From: JAMIFN01 sp035906235
Lineage (GTDB): Bacteria > Pseudomonadota > Gammaproteobacteria > Burkholderiales > Burkholderiaceae_C
Direction of reading: 5' to 3'
Length of the DNA: 54,802 nucleotides
NCBI GenBank assembly: GCA_035906235.1
Contig: JAMIFN010000082.1
Coordinates: 1-54,802, forward strand
How positions within the stretch are numbered: the stretch's first letter is position 1; each line of letters starts with the position of its first letter. Below are positions 22,773 to 30,513 of this stretch, one piece after another. The notes under the pieces were generated by a model, which was given only the letters and a program-made list of their open reading frames with translations, was not told the DNA's origin and searched no databases. Position numbers and translations under genes: made by a program.

Positions 22773-23915
22773 ATGAGCATCATCACCCGTTGCCCCGAAT
22801 GCCGCGCCAGCTTTAAGGTGGTGCCCGATCAAATCAAAATCAGCGAAGGCTGGGCGCGCTGTGGGCGCTGTCAAACCGTGTTTGATGCCTTGGCGAATGA
22901 GGTGTTTACGCCAGGCGCATCGACAGCCCAAACTGCACCAGCACCAGCACCAGCACCAGCACCAGCACCAGCACCAGCACCAGCACCAGCACCAGCACCA
23001 GCACCAGCACCAGCACCAGCACCAGCACCAGCACCAGCAAGCGTTCGGCCTTTTTCCCCTGCATTTGCCTCTGTGCCGAGCGCGCGCGCGGCTGAAGCTG
23101 CGGCCCCAGAACCTGTCAGCGACTTTCGTGTCTCGGCTTTTTTGCCGCAAGACTTAGCCAAGCCCAGCAGCGCCCAGTTGAGCCACGATATTTTTCGCGC
23201 TAGCCGCCCCAGCGCTTTAGAGCCTGAAAGCCCTGAAGATTTTGCACACTCGTTGCAGCAAGCGAGCCATTCGCGTTTTGGTGATGAGGATATCGACAGT
23301 GCTTGGCCTGCAGCCGCGCTGACGCAGCAGGCGCGGGGCGCACAGGCGGCCACCGATAGCGAGTTAGAAGAGGTTCTGGATACCCGTCCGCCTGCACCCG
23401 GTTTTGTACGCCGCGCCGAAAAAGCCGCGCGCTGGCAGCAGCCTTGGGTGCGTGTGCTCTTATGGCTGCTGCTCTTGCTCTTGCTCTTGGCCTTGGCTGG
23501 GCAATGGGCTTGGCGTAGTCGCGACTATTTGGCCGTGGCTTATCCCCAGCTGCGCCCTAGCCTAGAGCAGGCCTGCGGCATCATGGCTTGCAAAATTAGC
23601 GCGTGGCACGATGTTGACGCCTTAAAGGTCGAATCATCAGGTTTTAGCAAAGTGCGCGAGCAGCAATTTCGGCTCAATATCCATCTGCGCAACGCCGCAA
23701 AATGGCCAGTAGCCACCCCAGCTGTTTTTTTGAGTTTGAAAAACAGCGACGGCCAGGTCTTGGTCAAACGCGTGTTTTTGCCGGCAGAGTTGGGCTTGCC
23801 CAGCTCGACCTTGGCTGCGCGCGAAGAGTACATCGGCAATGCCTTGCTTGATGTCGCTGATAACGAGCTGAGTAACGCCATTGCCGATTACGAAATGAAG
23901 GTTTTTTACCCCTAG
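22773..23915 (+). CDS. Zinc-ribbon and DUF3426 membrane protein
   Basis: A 380-residue protein. The N-terminal MJ0042-type zinc ribbon has CPECRASFKVVPDQI and CGRCQTVF (two CxxC pairs). A long Ala-Pro repeat of about 35 residues follows (bases 22935-23039), then an acidic linker, one membrane helix (WVRVLLWLLLLLLLLALAG) and a C-terminal periplasmic DUF3426 domain ending in a beta-rich YEMKVFYP. The family is widespread in Betaproteobacteria, often near prmA, without a known function. The Ala-Pro tract is perfectly encoded by a hexanucleotide microsatellite and should vary in length between strains. Confidence 0.88.
   Translation: MSIITRCPECRASFKVVPDQIKISEGWARCGRCQTVFDALANEVFTPGASTAQTAPAPAPAPAPAPAPAPAPAPAPAPAPAPAPAPAPASVRPFSPAFASVPSARAAEAAAPEPVSDFRVSAFLPQDLAKPSSAQLSHDIFRASRPSALEPESPEDFAHSLQQASHSRFGDEDIDSAWPAAALTQQARGAQAATDSELEEVLDTRPPAPGFVRRAEKAARWQQPWVRVLLWLLLLLLLLALAGQWAWRSRDYLAVAYPQLRPSLEQACGIMACKISAWHDVDALKVESSGFSKVREQQFRLNIHLRNAAKWPVATPAVFLSLKNSDGQVLVKRVFLPAELGLPSSTLAAREEYIGNALLDVADNELSNAIADYEMKVFYP
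22935..23039 (+). repeat. GCACCA hexanucleotide microsatellite inside a coding region
   Basis: 17.5 perfect copies of GCACCA (105 bases) encode alternating Ala-Pro. The repeat is in frame, so slippage changes the linker length by two residues per unit without frameshifts. No base substitution interrupts it, which suggests recent expansion. Confidence 0.97.
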
Positions 23916-23949
23916 CGCAAAAGCGCCAGTGCATGGCTAGTGCTTCATT

Positions 23950-23984
23950 TTTAATAGCTGCTCAGGCAGATTTTTCGGCCTAAA
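23950..23984 (-). repeat. Dispersed repeat after the DUF3426 gene
   Basis: The copy AATAGCTGCTCAGGCAGA, then TTTTTCGGCCTAAA, starts 34 bases after the stop, with its AGCT end facing the gene that it follows. Confidence 0.78.
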
Positions 23985-24002
23985 TCCCTGAAAAGGCATA
24001 AA

Positions 24003-24028
24003 AAAACGGGCTTATCTAAGCCCGTTTT
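24003..24028. terminator. Bidirectional terminator between DUF3426 gene and rhlE
   Basis: Stem AAAACGGGCTTA/TAAGCCCGTTTT with a short loop between convergent genes, with an A run on one side and T on the other. Confidence 0.88.
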
Positions 24029-24062
24029 TGAGTAGTTTGCTCCTGCAGCAGATGGCGCGGCT

Positions 24063-25616
24063 TTAGCGCGCAACTTGCACGGGCCCTCGATTTGGGCGAT
24101 TAGCGCCGCCACCACTGCGCGCTGCCGGCCGGCCGCTACCCGCGTTGCCGTTGTTGCCGCGTGTGGCTTGGCCTTCTGACCTGCGACCAGCGCTAGGCTG
24201 CCCTTGCCCCGATCCCGCTGGCCTGCCCCCCGGGTTGCCATTGCGGCGAGCGCTTTCAGACCTATTGCCCGCAGCACCTGCTTGGGCTGGGCGAGCACCA
24301 CCACCGCCGCCATTGCGTGTGGGGGTGGCCGTTTTCTTCTCGCGCATGCGTTGCATCAAATCTTGCTTGGCAGCTTTGGCGGCTGCAGCCATCACTTCGC
24401 GCCCAGGTGGTTTGCCGCGCCCGCCCCAAATGGTTTGGCGCCCCATGGCGATGGGTTCGGCTTTTTCGCCAGGCTCGGGGGCGTAGTCGGGCAAGGCTTC
24501 ATGCGGGATTTCTTGCCCGGTGAACTTTTCAACGGCGACTAAAAAGCCCTCTTCGTCCAGGCTGACCAAATTGACCGCATGGCCTTCGCGGCCGGCGCGG
24601 CCGGTGCGGCCGATGCGGTGTACATAGTCTTCGGGCACATTGGGGATTTCGTAGTTCACCACATGCGGCAGCTCTTCAATATCAATACCACGCGCGGCGA
24701 TATCGGTGGCAACCAGTGCGCGGATGGCGCCTGATTTAAAGCCCGCCAGCGCTTGCGTGCGTGCGCTTTGGCTTTTATTGCCGTGCAGTGCCATGGCGCT
24801 GATGCCATTTTTGCTGAGGAATTCGGCCACATTGTTGGCGCCAAATTTGGTGCGCACAAAAACGAGCACTTGGCTCCAGTCTTTGCTCTCGATGATGTGG
24901 GCCAACAGGGCTTTTTTCTTGCCGCGCCCGACCAAATGCCACACCTGGCTGATGCGCTGCACGGTAGAGTTTTTGGGCGTGACTTGAATCGACTGCGGCT
25001 TATTCAACAAGTTTTGCGCCAGTTGGCGAATCTCGTCGCTGAAGGTGGCGCTAAACAACAGGGTTTGGCGCGTTTTGGGCAGCAGGGCAAAGACTTTTTT
25101 CATGTCGTGGATAAAGCCCATGTCCAACATGCGGTCGGCCTCGTCCAATACCAGTATTTGCACGGTGGACAAATCCAAGGCGTTTTGCTGGGCCAAATCG
25201 AGCAAGCGGCCAGGCGTGGCCACCAGCACATCCACGCCACGGCGCAGGGCGTCGATTTGCGGGTTCATGCCGACGCCACCAAAAATCACCGCGCTTTTGA
25301 GTTGCAAATGTTTGCTGTAGGCGCGTACTTGTTCGTGTACCTGCGCGGCCAATTCACGCGTGGGGGTCAATACCAAGGCACGCACGCCAGGGCGGCCAAA
25401 TTTATTATTGACGCTCTGGCTGGTAGCTAGGCGGTGCAGCAGGGGCAGGCTAAAGGCGGCGGTTTTGCCCGTGCCAGTTTGCGCACCGGCAAGCAAATCG
25501 GCGCCCGCAATGATGGCGGGGATAGCTTGGGCTTGGATGGGGGTGGGGGTTTCGTAGCCAGTTTCTTGCACGGCTTTAACGATGGCGGGCAGCAGCCCGA
25601 GTTCGGCGAAATTCAT
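24063..25616 (-). CDS. rhlE: DEAD-box ATP-dependent RNA helicase (RhlE type)
   Basis: A 517-residue helicase. It has the Q motif GYETPTPIQAQAIP, motif I AQTGTGKTAAF, Ia PTRELAAQV, motif II LDEADRMLDMGF, motif III SATFS, and in the second RecA domain VFVRTKFGANNVAEFL, TDIAARGIDIEELPHVVNY and HRIGRTGRAGREG. The tail of about 130 residues is Gly/Arg/Asn-rich (GGGGGARPAQAG and RSGGGANRPNRGP) and probably binds RNA nonspecifically. Likely roles are ribosome maturation and RNA turnover, especially in the cold. The ATG at 25616 precedes MNFAELGLLPAIV; a start at 25637 is also possible. Confidence 0.95.
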   Translation of the reverse strand: MNFAELGLLPAIVKAVQETGYETPTPIQAQAIPAIIAGADLLAGAQTGTGKTAAFSLPLLHRLATSQSVNNKFGRPGVRALVLTPTRELAAQVHEQVRAYSKHLQLKSAVIFGGVGMNPQIDALRRGVDVLVATPGRLLDLAQQNALDLSTVQILVLDEADRMLDMGFIHDMKKVFALLPKTRQTLLFSATFSDEIRQLAQNLLNKPQSIQVTPKNSTVQRISQVWHLVGRGKKKALLAHIIESKDWSQVLVFVRTKFGANNVAEFLSKNGISAMALHGNKSQSARTQALAGFKSGAIRALVATDIAARGIDIEELPHVVNYEIPNVPEDYVHRIGRTGRAGREGHAVNLVSLDEEGFLVAVEKFTGQEIPHEALPDYAPEPGEKAEPIAMGRQTIWGGRGKPPGREVMAAAAKAAKQDLMQRMREKKTATPTRNGGGGGARPAQAGAAGNRSESARRNGNPGGRPAGSGQGQPSAGRRSEGQATRGNNGNAGSGRPAARSGGGANRPNRGPVQVAR

Positions 25617-25966
25617 GAAATACAAGGGGAAAAGCATCAGCGCCTGGTCGCTTTTATAGTCCGGCAAAGGACAGGGCTGAATAAAAAAGGCGGGTAGCAG
25701 GGCTGCGCCTGACCCGAAGATATTGGCCAGCGACAGGCCAAAAAGAAAGCCACCAGTAGCGGCGGCAAGTGCTCGCATTATCGCACGGCTGTTGCTTGCT
25801 TGCTTACCGCGGCCGCATGGCGCGCAGTGGCGCATGGATAAGCACCAGCGACTTCTCGGCAACAGTGTTTTGCAGCTGGGCGGCGGCTGGGCGCCCGCAC
25901 TGCAGCTGGGGCGGTTTATCATGGCTGCGATAAGAAAACCTAGCCCCCGTTACAAGGAGACAAGAC
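25617..25966. other. Non-coding interval between rhlE and the Rieske oxygenase
   Basis: The promoters of two divergent genes must lie here. The minus-strand frame upstream of rhlE stays open for about 100 codons, but its sequence lacks family resemblance. I see no RNA gene or clear operator. Confidence 0.5.
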
Positions 25967-27061
25967 ATGGCCAAAACTGCTGATTACCGTTTGGGGGAAT
26001 TCACCTTTCCCCGTGGCTGGTTCATGGTTGCGCAAAGCGCAGACTTGACGCACAAACCCATGCCCTTGCATTTTTTTGGGCGCGATTTCGCCCTCTATCG
26101 CGGCATGGCCAGTGGCAAAGTGGTGCTGCTGGATGCCTACTGCCCGCATATGCAAACCCATCTGGGTGCGCACAATACCACCAGCTATGTGGTGCTCGAC
26201 AACAACGGCACCAATATCGTGGGTGATGACATTGTGTGCCCCTACCACGGTTGGAAGTTTGGCGCCGATGGCGTGTGCAAAGAGATTCCCTACCACGATG
26301 GCCCCATTCCCCCAGCCGCCCGCGTGAAAAGCTGGCCTGCGCATGAATCCCTGGGCGCGATTTGGATTTGGCACGATCCCGAAGGTGGCGCGCCGCAATG
26401 GGCTGCGCCAGATTTTGCCGAACACGCTGATGCCGACTGGATGAACCCCGTCAGCTACGACGACTTTGGCACGATAGCGGTACACCCTGCTGAGGTGATT
26501 GACAACATCTGCGATTACGGCCACTTTGGCCCCATCCACGGCGCGGTGGTAGCGGGTTTTGACAATGAATTCAAAGGCCATATGGCGATTCAACGCCAAA
26601 GCGGTACGCCCAAACGCATGATCGACCCCGCCACCGGCGTGGGGCCATCATTCACCACAGTGGCCGAATACCACGGCCCAGGCTTTTTGCTCACGCGCCT
26701 GACGGGGCTGTCTAACACCAATATGCTGATCTGCCACACGCCTGTGGACGATGGCAGCATTCGCGTTTGGCACGCCTGCTGGACCAAACCACCCCTACCC
26801 AGCCACCTGCCGCAGGCGCGCACCATTGCCAATATCTTCCAAGAGCGCAGCCGCCTGTCTTTCCAGCAAGACTTCGAGATTTGGGGCAATAAAGCGCCCA
26901 ATATCAACGGCATGTATGTCGCCAGCGACGGCCCTTTCTTAAAAGCACGCAGCTGGTACAAACAGTTCTACAACCCCCTAGCCCGCCAAGCCGAATTTTT
27001 AGACGGCATTGAGGATGAGAAGTTTGTGCCCAAAGGCACGAAAGCCGTGGTGCTGGCGTAA
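25967..27061 (+). CDS. Rieske non-haem iron oxygenase, terminal oxygenase subunit (KshA-like)
   Basis: A 364-residue enzyme. The Rieske [2Fe-2S] motif is CPHMQTHLG ... CPYHGWKF. The loop between the two pairs is 29 residues, against the usual 15-17, and contains NTTSYVVLDNNGTNIVG. The mononuclear iron site is formed by DNICDYGHFGPIHG (two histidines) and a later aspartate. This resembles oxygenases of the 3-ketosteroid 9-alpha-hydroxylase group, which act on steroids or other hydrophobic rings with a separate reductase; none is adjacent. The AAGGAG ribosome-binding site is well placed. It is transcribed alone to a strong terminator. The substrate is unknown. Confidence 0.87.
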   Translation: MAKTADYRLGEFTFPRGWFMVAQSADLTHKPMPLHFFGRDFALYRGMASGKVVLLDAYCPHMQTHLGAHNTTSYVVLDNNGTNIVGDDIVCPYHGWKFGADGVCKEIPYHDGPIPPAARVKSWPAHESLGAIWIWHDPEGGAPQWAAPDFAEHADADWMNPVSYDDFGTIAVHPAEVIDNICDYGHFGPIHGAVVAGFDNEFKGHMAIQRQSGTPKRMIDPATGVGPSFTTVAEYHGPGFLLTRLTGLSNTNMLICHTPVDDGSIRVWHACWTKPPLPSHLPQARTIANIFQERSRLSFQQDFEIWGNKAPNINGMYVASDGPFLKARSWYKQFYNPLARQAEFLDGIEDEKFVPKGTKAVVLA

Positions 27062-27084
27062 ATCGCTGAGGCTATAGCCAAGGC

Positions 27085-27110
27085 AAAAGGGCAGCATTAG
27101 CTGCCCTTTT
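27085..27110. terminator. Terminator after the Rieske oxygenase gene
   Basis: Stem AAAAGGGCAGC/GCTGCCCTTTT with a four-base loop, followed by T. It lies between convergent genes and can serve both. Confidence 0.88.
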
Positions 27111-27135
27111 TGCTTGTTCGTGCGGATAAAAGCAT

Positions 27136-27885
27136 TCAGGTGGCGAAATGCTGGCGCACACGCTCTAAGTCCTCAGGCGTATCCACCCCCGCAGCAGGTT
27201 CGCTGGCGCTGATGTGCATGGCAATGGCGTAGCCGTGCCATAGGGCGCGCAGTTGCTCTAGCGATTCGATGCGCTCTAGTGGCGCAGCTTCTAGCTGGGT
27301 GAAAGCGTGAATAAAGCCGGCGCGGTAGGCGTAAATGCCGATATGGCGCAGGGCAGGGTGCTGCGCGGCAGCGGCAGCCTCGCGCGGGTAGGGCAGCAGG
27401 CTGCGGCTGAAATACAGGGCGTGGCCATTTTTGGCCAACACCACTTTTACGGCATTGGGGTTGTGCAGCTCATCGCTGCGCGTGATGGCGCAGGCGGCGC
27501 TGGCCATGGCCGCTTGCGGGCTAGCGGCCAAGGTCTGCGCTACGGCATCGATCAGGGTGGGTGCTATCAGCGGTTCGTCGCCTTGCACATTGACGACTAA
27601 CTCGTCTGTGCCTAAGCCCAATAAATCCACAGCCTCGGCCAAACGGTCTGAGCCTGAGAGATGGTCGGCGCGGGTCAAAATGGCTTCGACCCCATGCGCG
27701 GCGCAGGCTGCGACGATGAGCGCGTCGTCAGCCGCCACCACCACGCGGCTAGCCGCTGATTGCGCGGCTTGCTGCGCTACCCGCACCACCATGGGCAGGC
27801 CAGCAATGTCGGCCAGGGGTTTATTGGGCAGGCGGGTGGATGCCAAGCGCGCGGGGATGATGACCGTGAAGGCGGGAGTGCTCAC
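27136..27885 (-). CDS. kdsB: 3-deoxy-manno-octulosonate cytidylyltransferase
   Basis: A 249-residue enzyme that activates KDO as CMP-KDO for lipopolysaccharide core synthesis. It has FTVIIPARLASTRLPNKPLADI at the start, MVVRVAQQAAQS, the GSDRLAEAV metal-binding loop, VNVQGDEPLI, and the C-terminal HIGIYAYRAGFIHAF. Length matches the family (about 250). Its start overlaps the stop of the Trm112-family gene by four bases (ATGA), showing translational coupling. In many Betaproteobacteria lpxK precedes this pair; here it is replaced by a dispersed repeat and a divergent gene. Confidence 0.96.
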   Translation of the reverse strand: MSTPAFTVIIPARLASTRLPNKPLADIAGLPMVVRVAQQAAQSAASRVVVAADDALIVAACAAHGVEAILTRADHLSGSDRLAEAVDLLGLGTDELVVNVQGDEPLIAPTLIDAVAQTLAASPQAAMASAACAITRSDELHNPNAVKVVLAKNGHALYFSRSLLPYPREAAAAAQHPALRHIGIYAYRAGFIHAFTQLEAAPLERIESLEQLRALWHGYAIAMHISASEPAAGVDTPEDLERVRQHFAT

Positions 27886-28094
27886 TCAGCAGCCTTTGCC
27901 GTGGTTTTTTCGAGTGCCTCTAGCTCAGCGTCACTCAGGGTGCGTGCCTCGTTTTCGAGCAAGATGGGGATGCCATCGCGGATAGGAAAAGCCAGCCGTG
28001 CTTGTTTGGAAATCAATTCAGTTGCGCCTGGCGTGTAAAGCAATTTGCCTTTGGTCACGGGGCAAACCAAGATATCCAGCAGTTTTTTATCCAT
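27882..28094 (-). CDS. Trm112 family protein
   Basis: A 70-residue protein with MDKKLLDILVCPVTKGKLLY, then LAFPIRDGIPILLENEAR, the bacterial Trm112/YcaR pattern; the first zinc-knuckle position holds CPVT and the others are reduced. Eukaryotic Trm112 activates methyltransferases; the bacterial role is not known. It is coupled to kdsB by an ATGA overlap. Confidence 0.93.
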   Translation of the reverse strand: MDKKLLDILVCPVTKGKLLYTPGATELISKQARLAFPIRDGIPILLENEARTLSDAELEALEKTTAKAAE

Positions 28095-28112
28095 TTTCAG
28101 TGCCTTTTAGCT

Positions 28113-28153
28113 GTTTTAGGCCGTAAAACCTGCCTGAGCAGCTATAAAAAAAG
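28113..28153 (+). repeat. Dispersed repeat before the pseudouridine synthase gene
   Basis: Full copy TTTTAGGCCGTAAAA, then CCTGCCTGAGCAGCTATAAA. It lies between two divergent genes, with its AGCTAT end 12 bases before the pseudouridine synthase start. Confidence 0.82.
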
Positions 28154-28165
28154 TAGTTAGGAGTG

Positions 28166-29233
28166 ATGGCAAAGATTATGGCATGGCCGTGCTTTAAGCT
28201 GCTGCCTTTTCAATCTTGCATGGACGCGGACTTGATGCAATCTGCACCTCGCTCTTATGTGTATTTGCCGGCGGATGGGGCGTTTAGCTCGCTGCTGGAT
28301 TTTCTCTGCCTGCGCTTTGCCCATGTGCCGCGCAGCGAATGGCAGGCGCGTTTTGCTGATGGGCTGGTGCAGGGTGCGACTGGGGAGGTTTTGCCCCTAG
28401 ATGCGCCCTACCAGCCCGGTACTCAGGTGTATTACCAGCGCCGTGTGGCAGCTGAAACGCCCATCCCCGTGCAAGAGCAAGTGCTGTATGAAGATACGCA
28501 CATCGTCATTGCCGATAAGCCGCATTTTTTGCCCGTCACGCCCTCTGGCCACTATGTGCGCGAGACCCTGCTCTACCGCCTGCGCGAAAAGCTGGCTTGC
28601 CCCATGCTCAGCCCCGCGCACCGTATCGACCGCGATACCGCAGGGCTGGTTTTGTTGACCAAGCAGCCCCAGCAGCGTGCGGCCTACCAAAATCTGTTTC
28701 GCGATAGGCTGGTGGAAAAAATCTACCACGCCGTGGCGCCTGCGCTGGATGTGATGCAAGCGGGCATCGAGCAATGGCTGCCCGCTTGGCAGGGCTTAGA
28801 TACGGCGCAGCGCCAGACCGCATTGCAAGCTGAAGGGGTGACTGTGCAGGCCGATATTCAGCGATCGGCGCAAGCGTTTTTGCAAATGGATTGCCAGGCG
28901 GCGCTGCTGGCAGGGCAGATTAATGCGCGTACCCATATCAAAATCATAGCTACTCAGGCAGGTTTTACGGCTTCAAACGCCAAAAACACTATAAAAAATG
29001 CTGTGTATGAACTGCGCCCTGCCACAGGCCAGCGCCACCAATTGCGGGCGCAAATGTGCGCCTTGGGCGCCCCCATTTTGGGCGATGGCATCTACCCCGT
29101 GTTAACGCCAGAGCATCCCGAAGCCCACAGCCAAGCGCCGCTGCAATTGCTGGCACGGCATCTGCGGTTTACCGACCCGATAACGGGGCAGGTGCGGGAT
29201 TTTGTCAGTGGCTTGCAGCTGCAGCAGGCATAA
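28166..29233 (+). CDS. RluA-type pseudouridine synthase with a repeat-derived insert
   Basis: A 355-residue enzyme isomerising uridine in rRNA or tRNA. The catalytic motif is HRIDRDTAGLVLLTK, with the essential aspartate in RIDRDT. An S4-like segment precedes it (LLDFLCLRFAHVPRSEWQARF), and LRPATGQRHQLRAQMCALGAPILGD closes the fold. Between KIIAT and VYELRPATG, where relatives have a short turn, it carries about 14 extra residues encoded by a dispersed repeat (28945-28985). The start is uncertain: ATG 28166 is only two bases from AGGAG, while ATG 28178 or 28219 would fit spacing or fold equally. Confidence 0.88.
   Translation: MAKIMAWPCFKLLPFQSCMDADLMQSAPRSYVYLPADGAFSSLLDFLCLRFAHVPRSEWQARFADGLVQGATGEVLPLDAPYQPGTQVYYQRRVAAETPIPVQEQVLYEDTHIVIADKPHFLPVTPSGHYVRETLLYRLREKLACPMLSPAHRIDRDTAGLVLLTKQPQQRAAYQNLFRDRLVEKIYHAVAPALDVMQAGIEQWLPAWQGLDTAQRQTALQAEGVTVQADIQRSAQAFLQMDCQAALLAGQINARTHIKIIATQAGFTASNAKNTIKNAVYELRPATGQRHQLRAQMCALGAPILGDGIYPVLTPEHPEAHSQAPLQLLARHLRFTDPITGQVRDFVSGLQLQQA
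28945..28985 (-). repeat. Dispersed repeat inside the pseudouridine synthase reading frame
   Basis: The copy CATAGCTACTCAGGCAGG, then TTTTACGGCTTCAAACGCC, is 41 bases, in frame and free of stops. It encodes the peptide IATQAGFTASNAK. Confidence 0.88.
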
Positions 29234-29235
29234 AA

Positions 29236-29253
29236 AACCCCGCCAAGGCGGGG
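29236..29253 (-). terminator. Terminator of the iron-binding protein gene
   Basis: Stem CCCCGCC/GGCGGGG is followed on the minus strand by TTTTTT. It lies 25 bases past the stop of the gene and directly after the convergent pseudouridine synthase. Confidence 0.85.
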
Positions 29254-29278
29254 CGGTTAGCTAAGGGCTAAGGCGGGT

Positions 29279-30328
29279 TTATTGAAAACCTGCACGGTCG
29301 AGCAATTGCTGCACCTTGGCTTGGTTGCCGGCAATGGCGCTGAGTGTGGTGTCGTCGGTTTTAAAAGCTTGCCCACGGGTCATGGCTTTTAGGGCTGGGT
29401 TGGCCAGCTTCATGCCCGGCACGATGGGCCATTCGTTATTGCCATTGGCGAAATATTCTTGCGCCTCGGGGCTGGCCAAATATTCCAAAAAGCGCTGGGC
29501 ATCGGCCTTGTTTTTGCTGTATTTGGCAACCGCACCACCAGCAATATTCATGTGTGTGCCGTAAGTGGCTTGGTCAGGAAAGACCACGGCAACGCGTTCG
29601 GCCACGGTTTTGTCGTCGGGGTTGCTGCTTTTAATCAGGCGCGCCAGGTAATAGCTGTTCGTCAGCGCAATGGCGCATTCACCACTGGCCACGGCCTTGA
29701 TTTGGTCGGTATCGCCGCCCTTGGGGGCGCGGGCAAAATTGGCCACCACGCCCTTCATCCATTCTTGGGTTTTGGCCTCGCCCCAGTGCGCCATCAAAGC
29801 GCCAAAGAGCGAGAGGTTATAGGGGTGCGAGCCTGAACGGGTGCAGATTTTGCCTTTGTTCACAGGGTCGGCCAGTTTTTCATAGGTATCGACATCGGTT
29901 TTCTTGACACGGCCTTTGTCGTACACGATGACGCGGGCACGGTTAGAAAAGCCAAACCAAGTGATGCCCTCGGCAGTTTTTTCGGCGTGGTATTTGGCTG
30001 GCACCGATTTTTCTAGCAAGGGTGATTGGATGGGCGCTAGCAGCTGCTCGTGGTCGGCTTTCCAAAAACGCGTGCCATCGACTAGCAACACCACATCGGC
30101 GGGCGAGTTGACGCCCTCGCTTTTCAGGCGGTTCACGATGCCATTGTCATCAGAATCGACACGCTTGATGGCGATGCCCGTGGCCTTGGTAAAGCCGGCA
30201 TACATCAGCTCGTCGCTTTTGTAGTGGCGGGCTGAATAGATATTGATACTGTCAGCCGCCAGGGCGGCATTGCCTGCTACCAGAGCGCAGGCTAAAACGA
30301 TGCCGCGAAGGGTGGGGAGAATACGCAT
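29279..30328 (-). CDS. Fe(III) ABC transporter periplasmic binding protein (FutA/FbpA type)
   Basis: A 349-residue secreted protein. A signal peptide (cleavage near NAALAAD, residue 25) is followed by INIYSARHYKSDELMYAGFTKATGI, the start of class II ferric-binding proteins. Iron-coordinating tyrosines are expected in NSYYLARL (about residue 230), and GTHMNIAGGAVAKYSKNK and the ANGNNEWPIVPG end are typical of FutA. No permease or ATPase gene is adjacent. The Fur boxes at 30381-30450 lie between it and the divergent receptor, so it should be iron-repressed. The ATG at 30328 is selected by the signal peptide. Confidence 0.92.
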   Translation of the reverse strand: MRILPTLRGIVLACALVAGNAALAADSINIYSARHYKSDELMYAGFTKATGIAIKRVDSDDNGIVNRLKSEGVNSPADVVLLVDGTRFWKADHEQLLAPIQSPLLEKSVPAKYHAEKTAEGITWFGFSNRARVIVYDKGRVKKTDVDTYEKLADPVNKGKICTRSGSHPYNLSLFGALMAHWGEAKTQEWMKGVVANFARAPKGGDTDQIKAVASGECAIALTNSYYLARLIKSSNPDDKTVAERVAVVFPDQATYGTHMNIAGGAVAKYSKNKADAQRFLEYLASPEAQEYFANGNNEWPIVPGMKLANPALKAMTRGQAFKTDDTTLSAIAGNQAKVQQLLDRAGFQ

Positions 30329-30380
30329 AGGGAGCTTTCGTAAAGGGTCGGTTGATCCAAATTTCCTCCATGATAGCGCA

Positions 30381-30400
30381 AACAAGAATCATTCTTGATT
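30381..30400 (-). promoter_or_regulatory. Fur box 1 (iron-binding protein side)
   Basis: Palindrome AAGAATCATTCTT (30384-30396) within AACAAGAATCATTCTTGATT, a good Fur-type site about 55 bases from the binding-protein start. Confidence 0.65.
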
Positions 30401-30431
30401 TCATACTACTTTTCGAAAAAAAAGAATTCTT

Positions 30432-30450
30432 TGATGAAAATCATTCTCAT
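30432..30450 (+). promoter_or_regulatory. Fur box 2 (receptor side)
   Basis: TGATGAAAATCATTCTCAT matches the classical 19-base Fur box closely and lies 64 bases before the receptor start. Together with box 1 it controls a divergent promoter pair. Confidence 0.8.
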
Positions 30451-30513
30451 TTGCGTATAGAATAACACCCATTGCATTTTTCAACAAACCGTAAAGAAAG
30501 ACGAGGCAAGTCG

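Noticed and set aside
22935..23039. CRISPR-like periodic array
   Set aside because: The unit is six bases without spacers; it is a coding microsatellite.
22871..23353. Long frames with Cys-Trp or Gly-Ala repeats on either strand across the hexanucleotide tract
   Set aside because: They are artefacts of a period-6 repeat being open in all frames; the zinc-ribbon/DUF3426 frame has the domains and the proper start.
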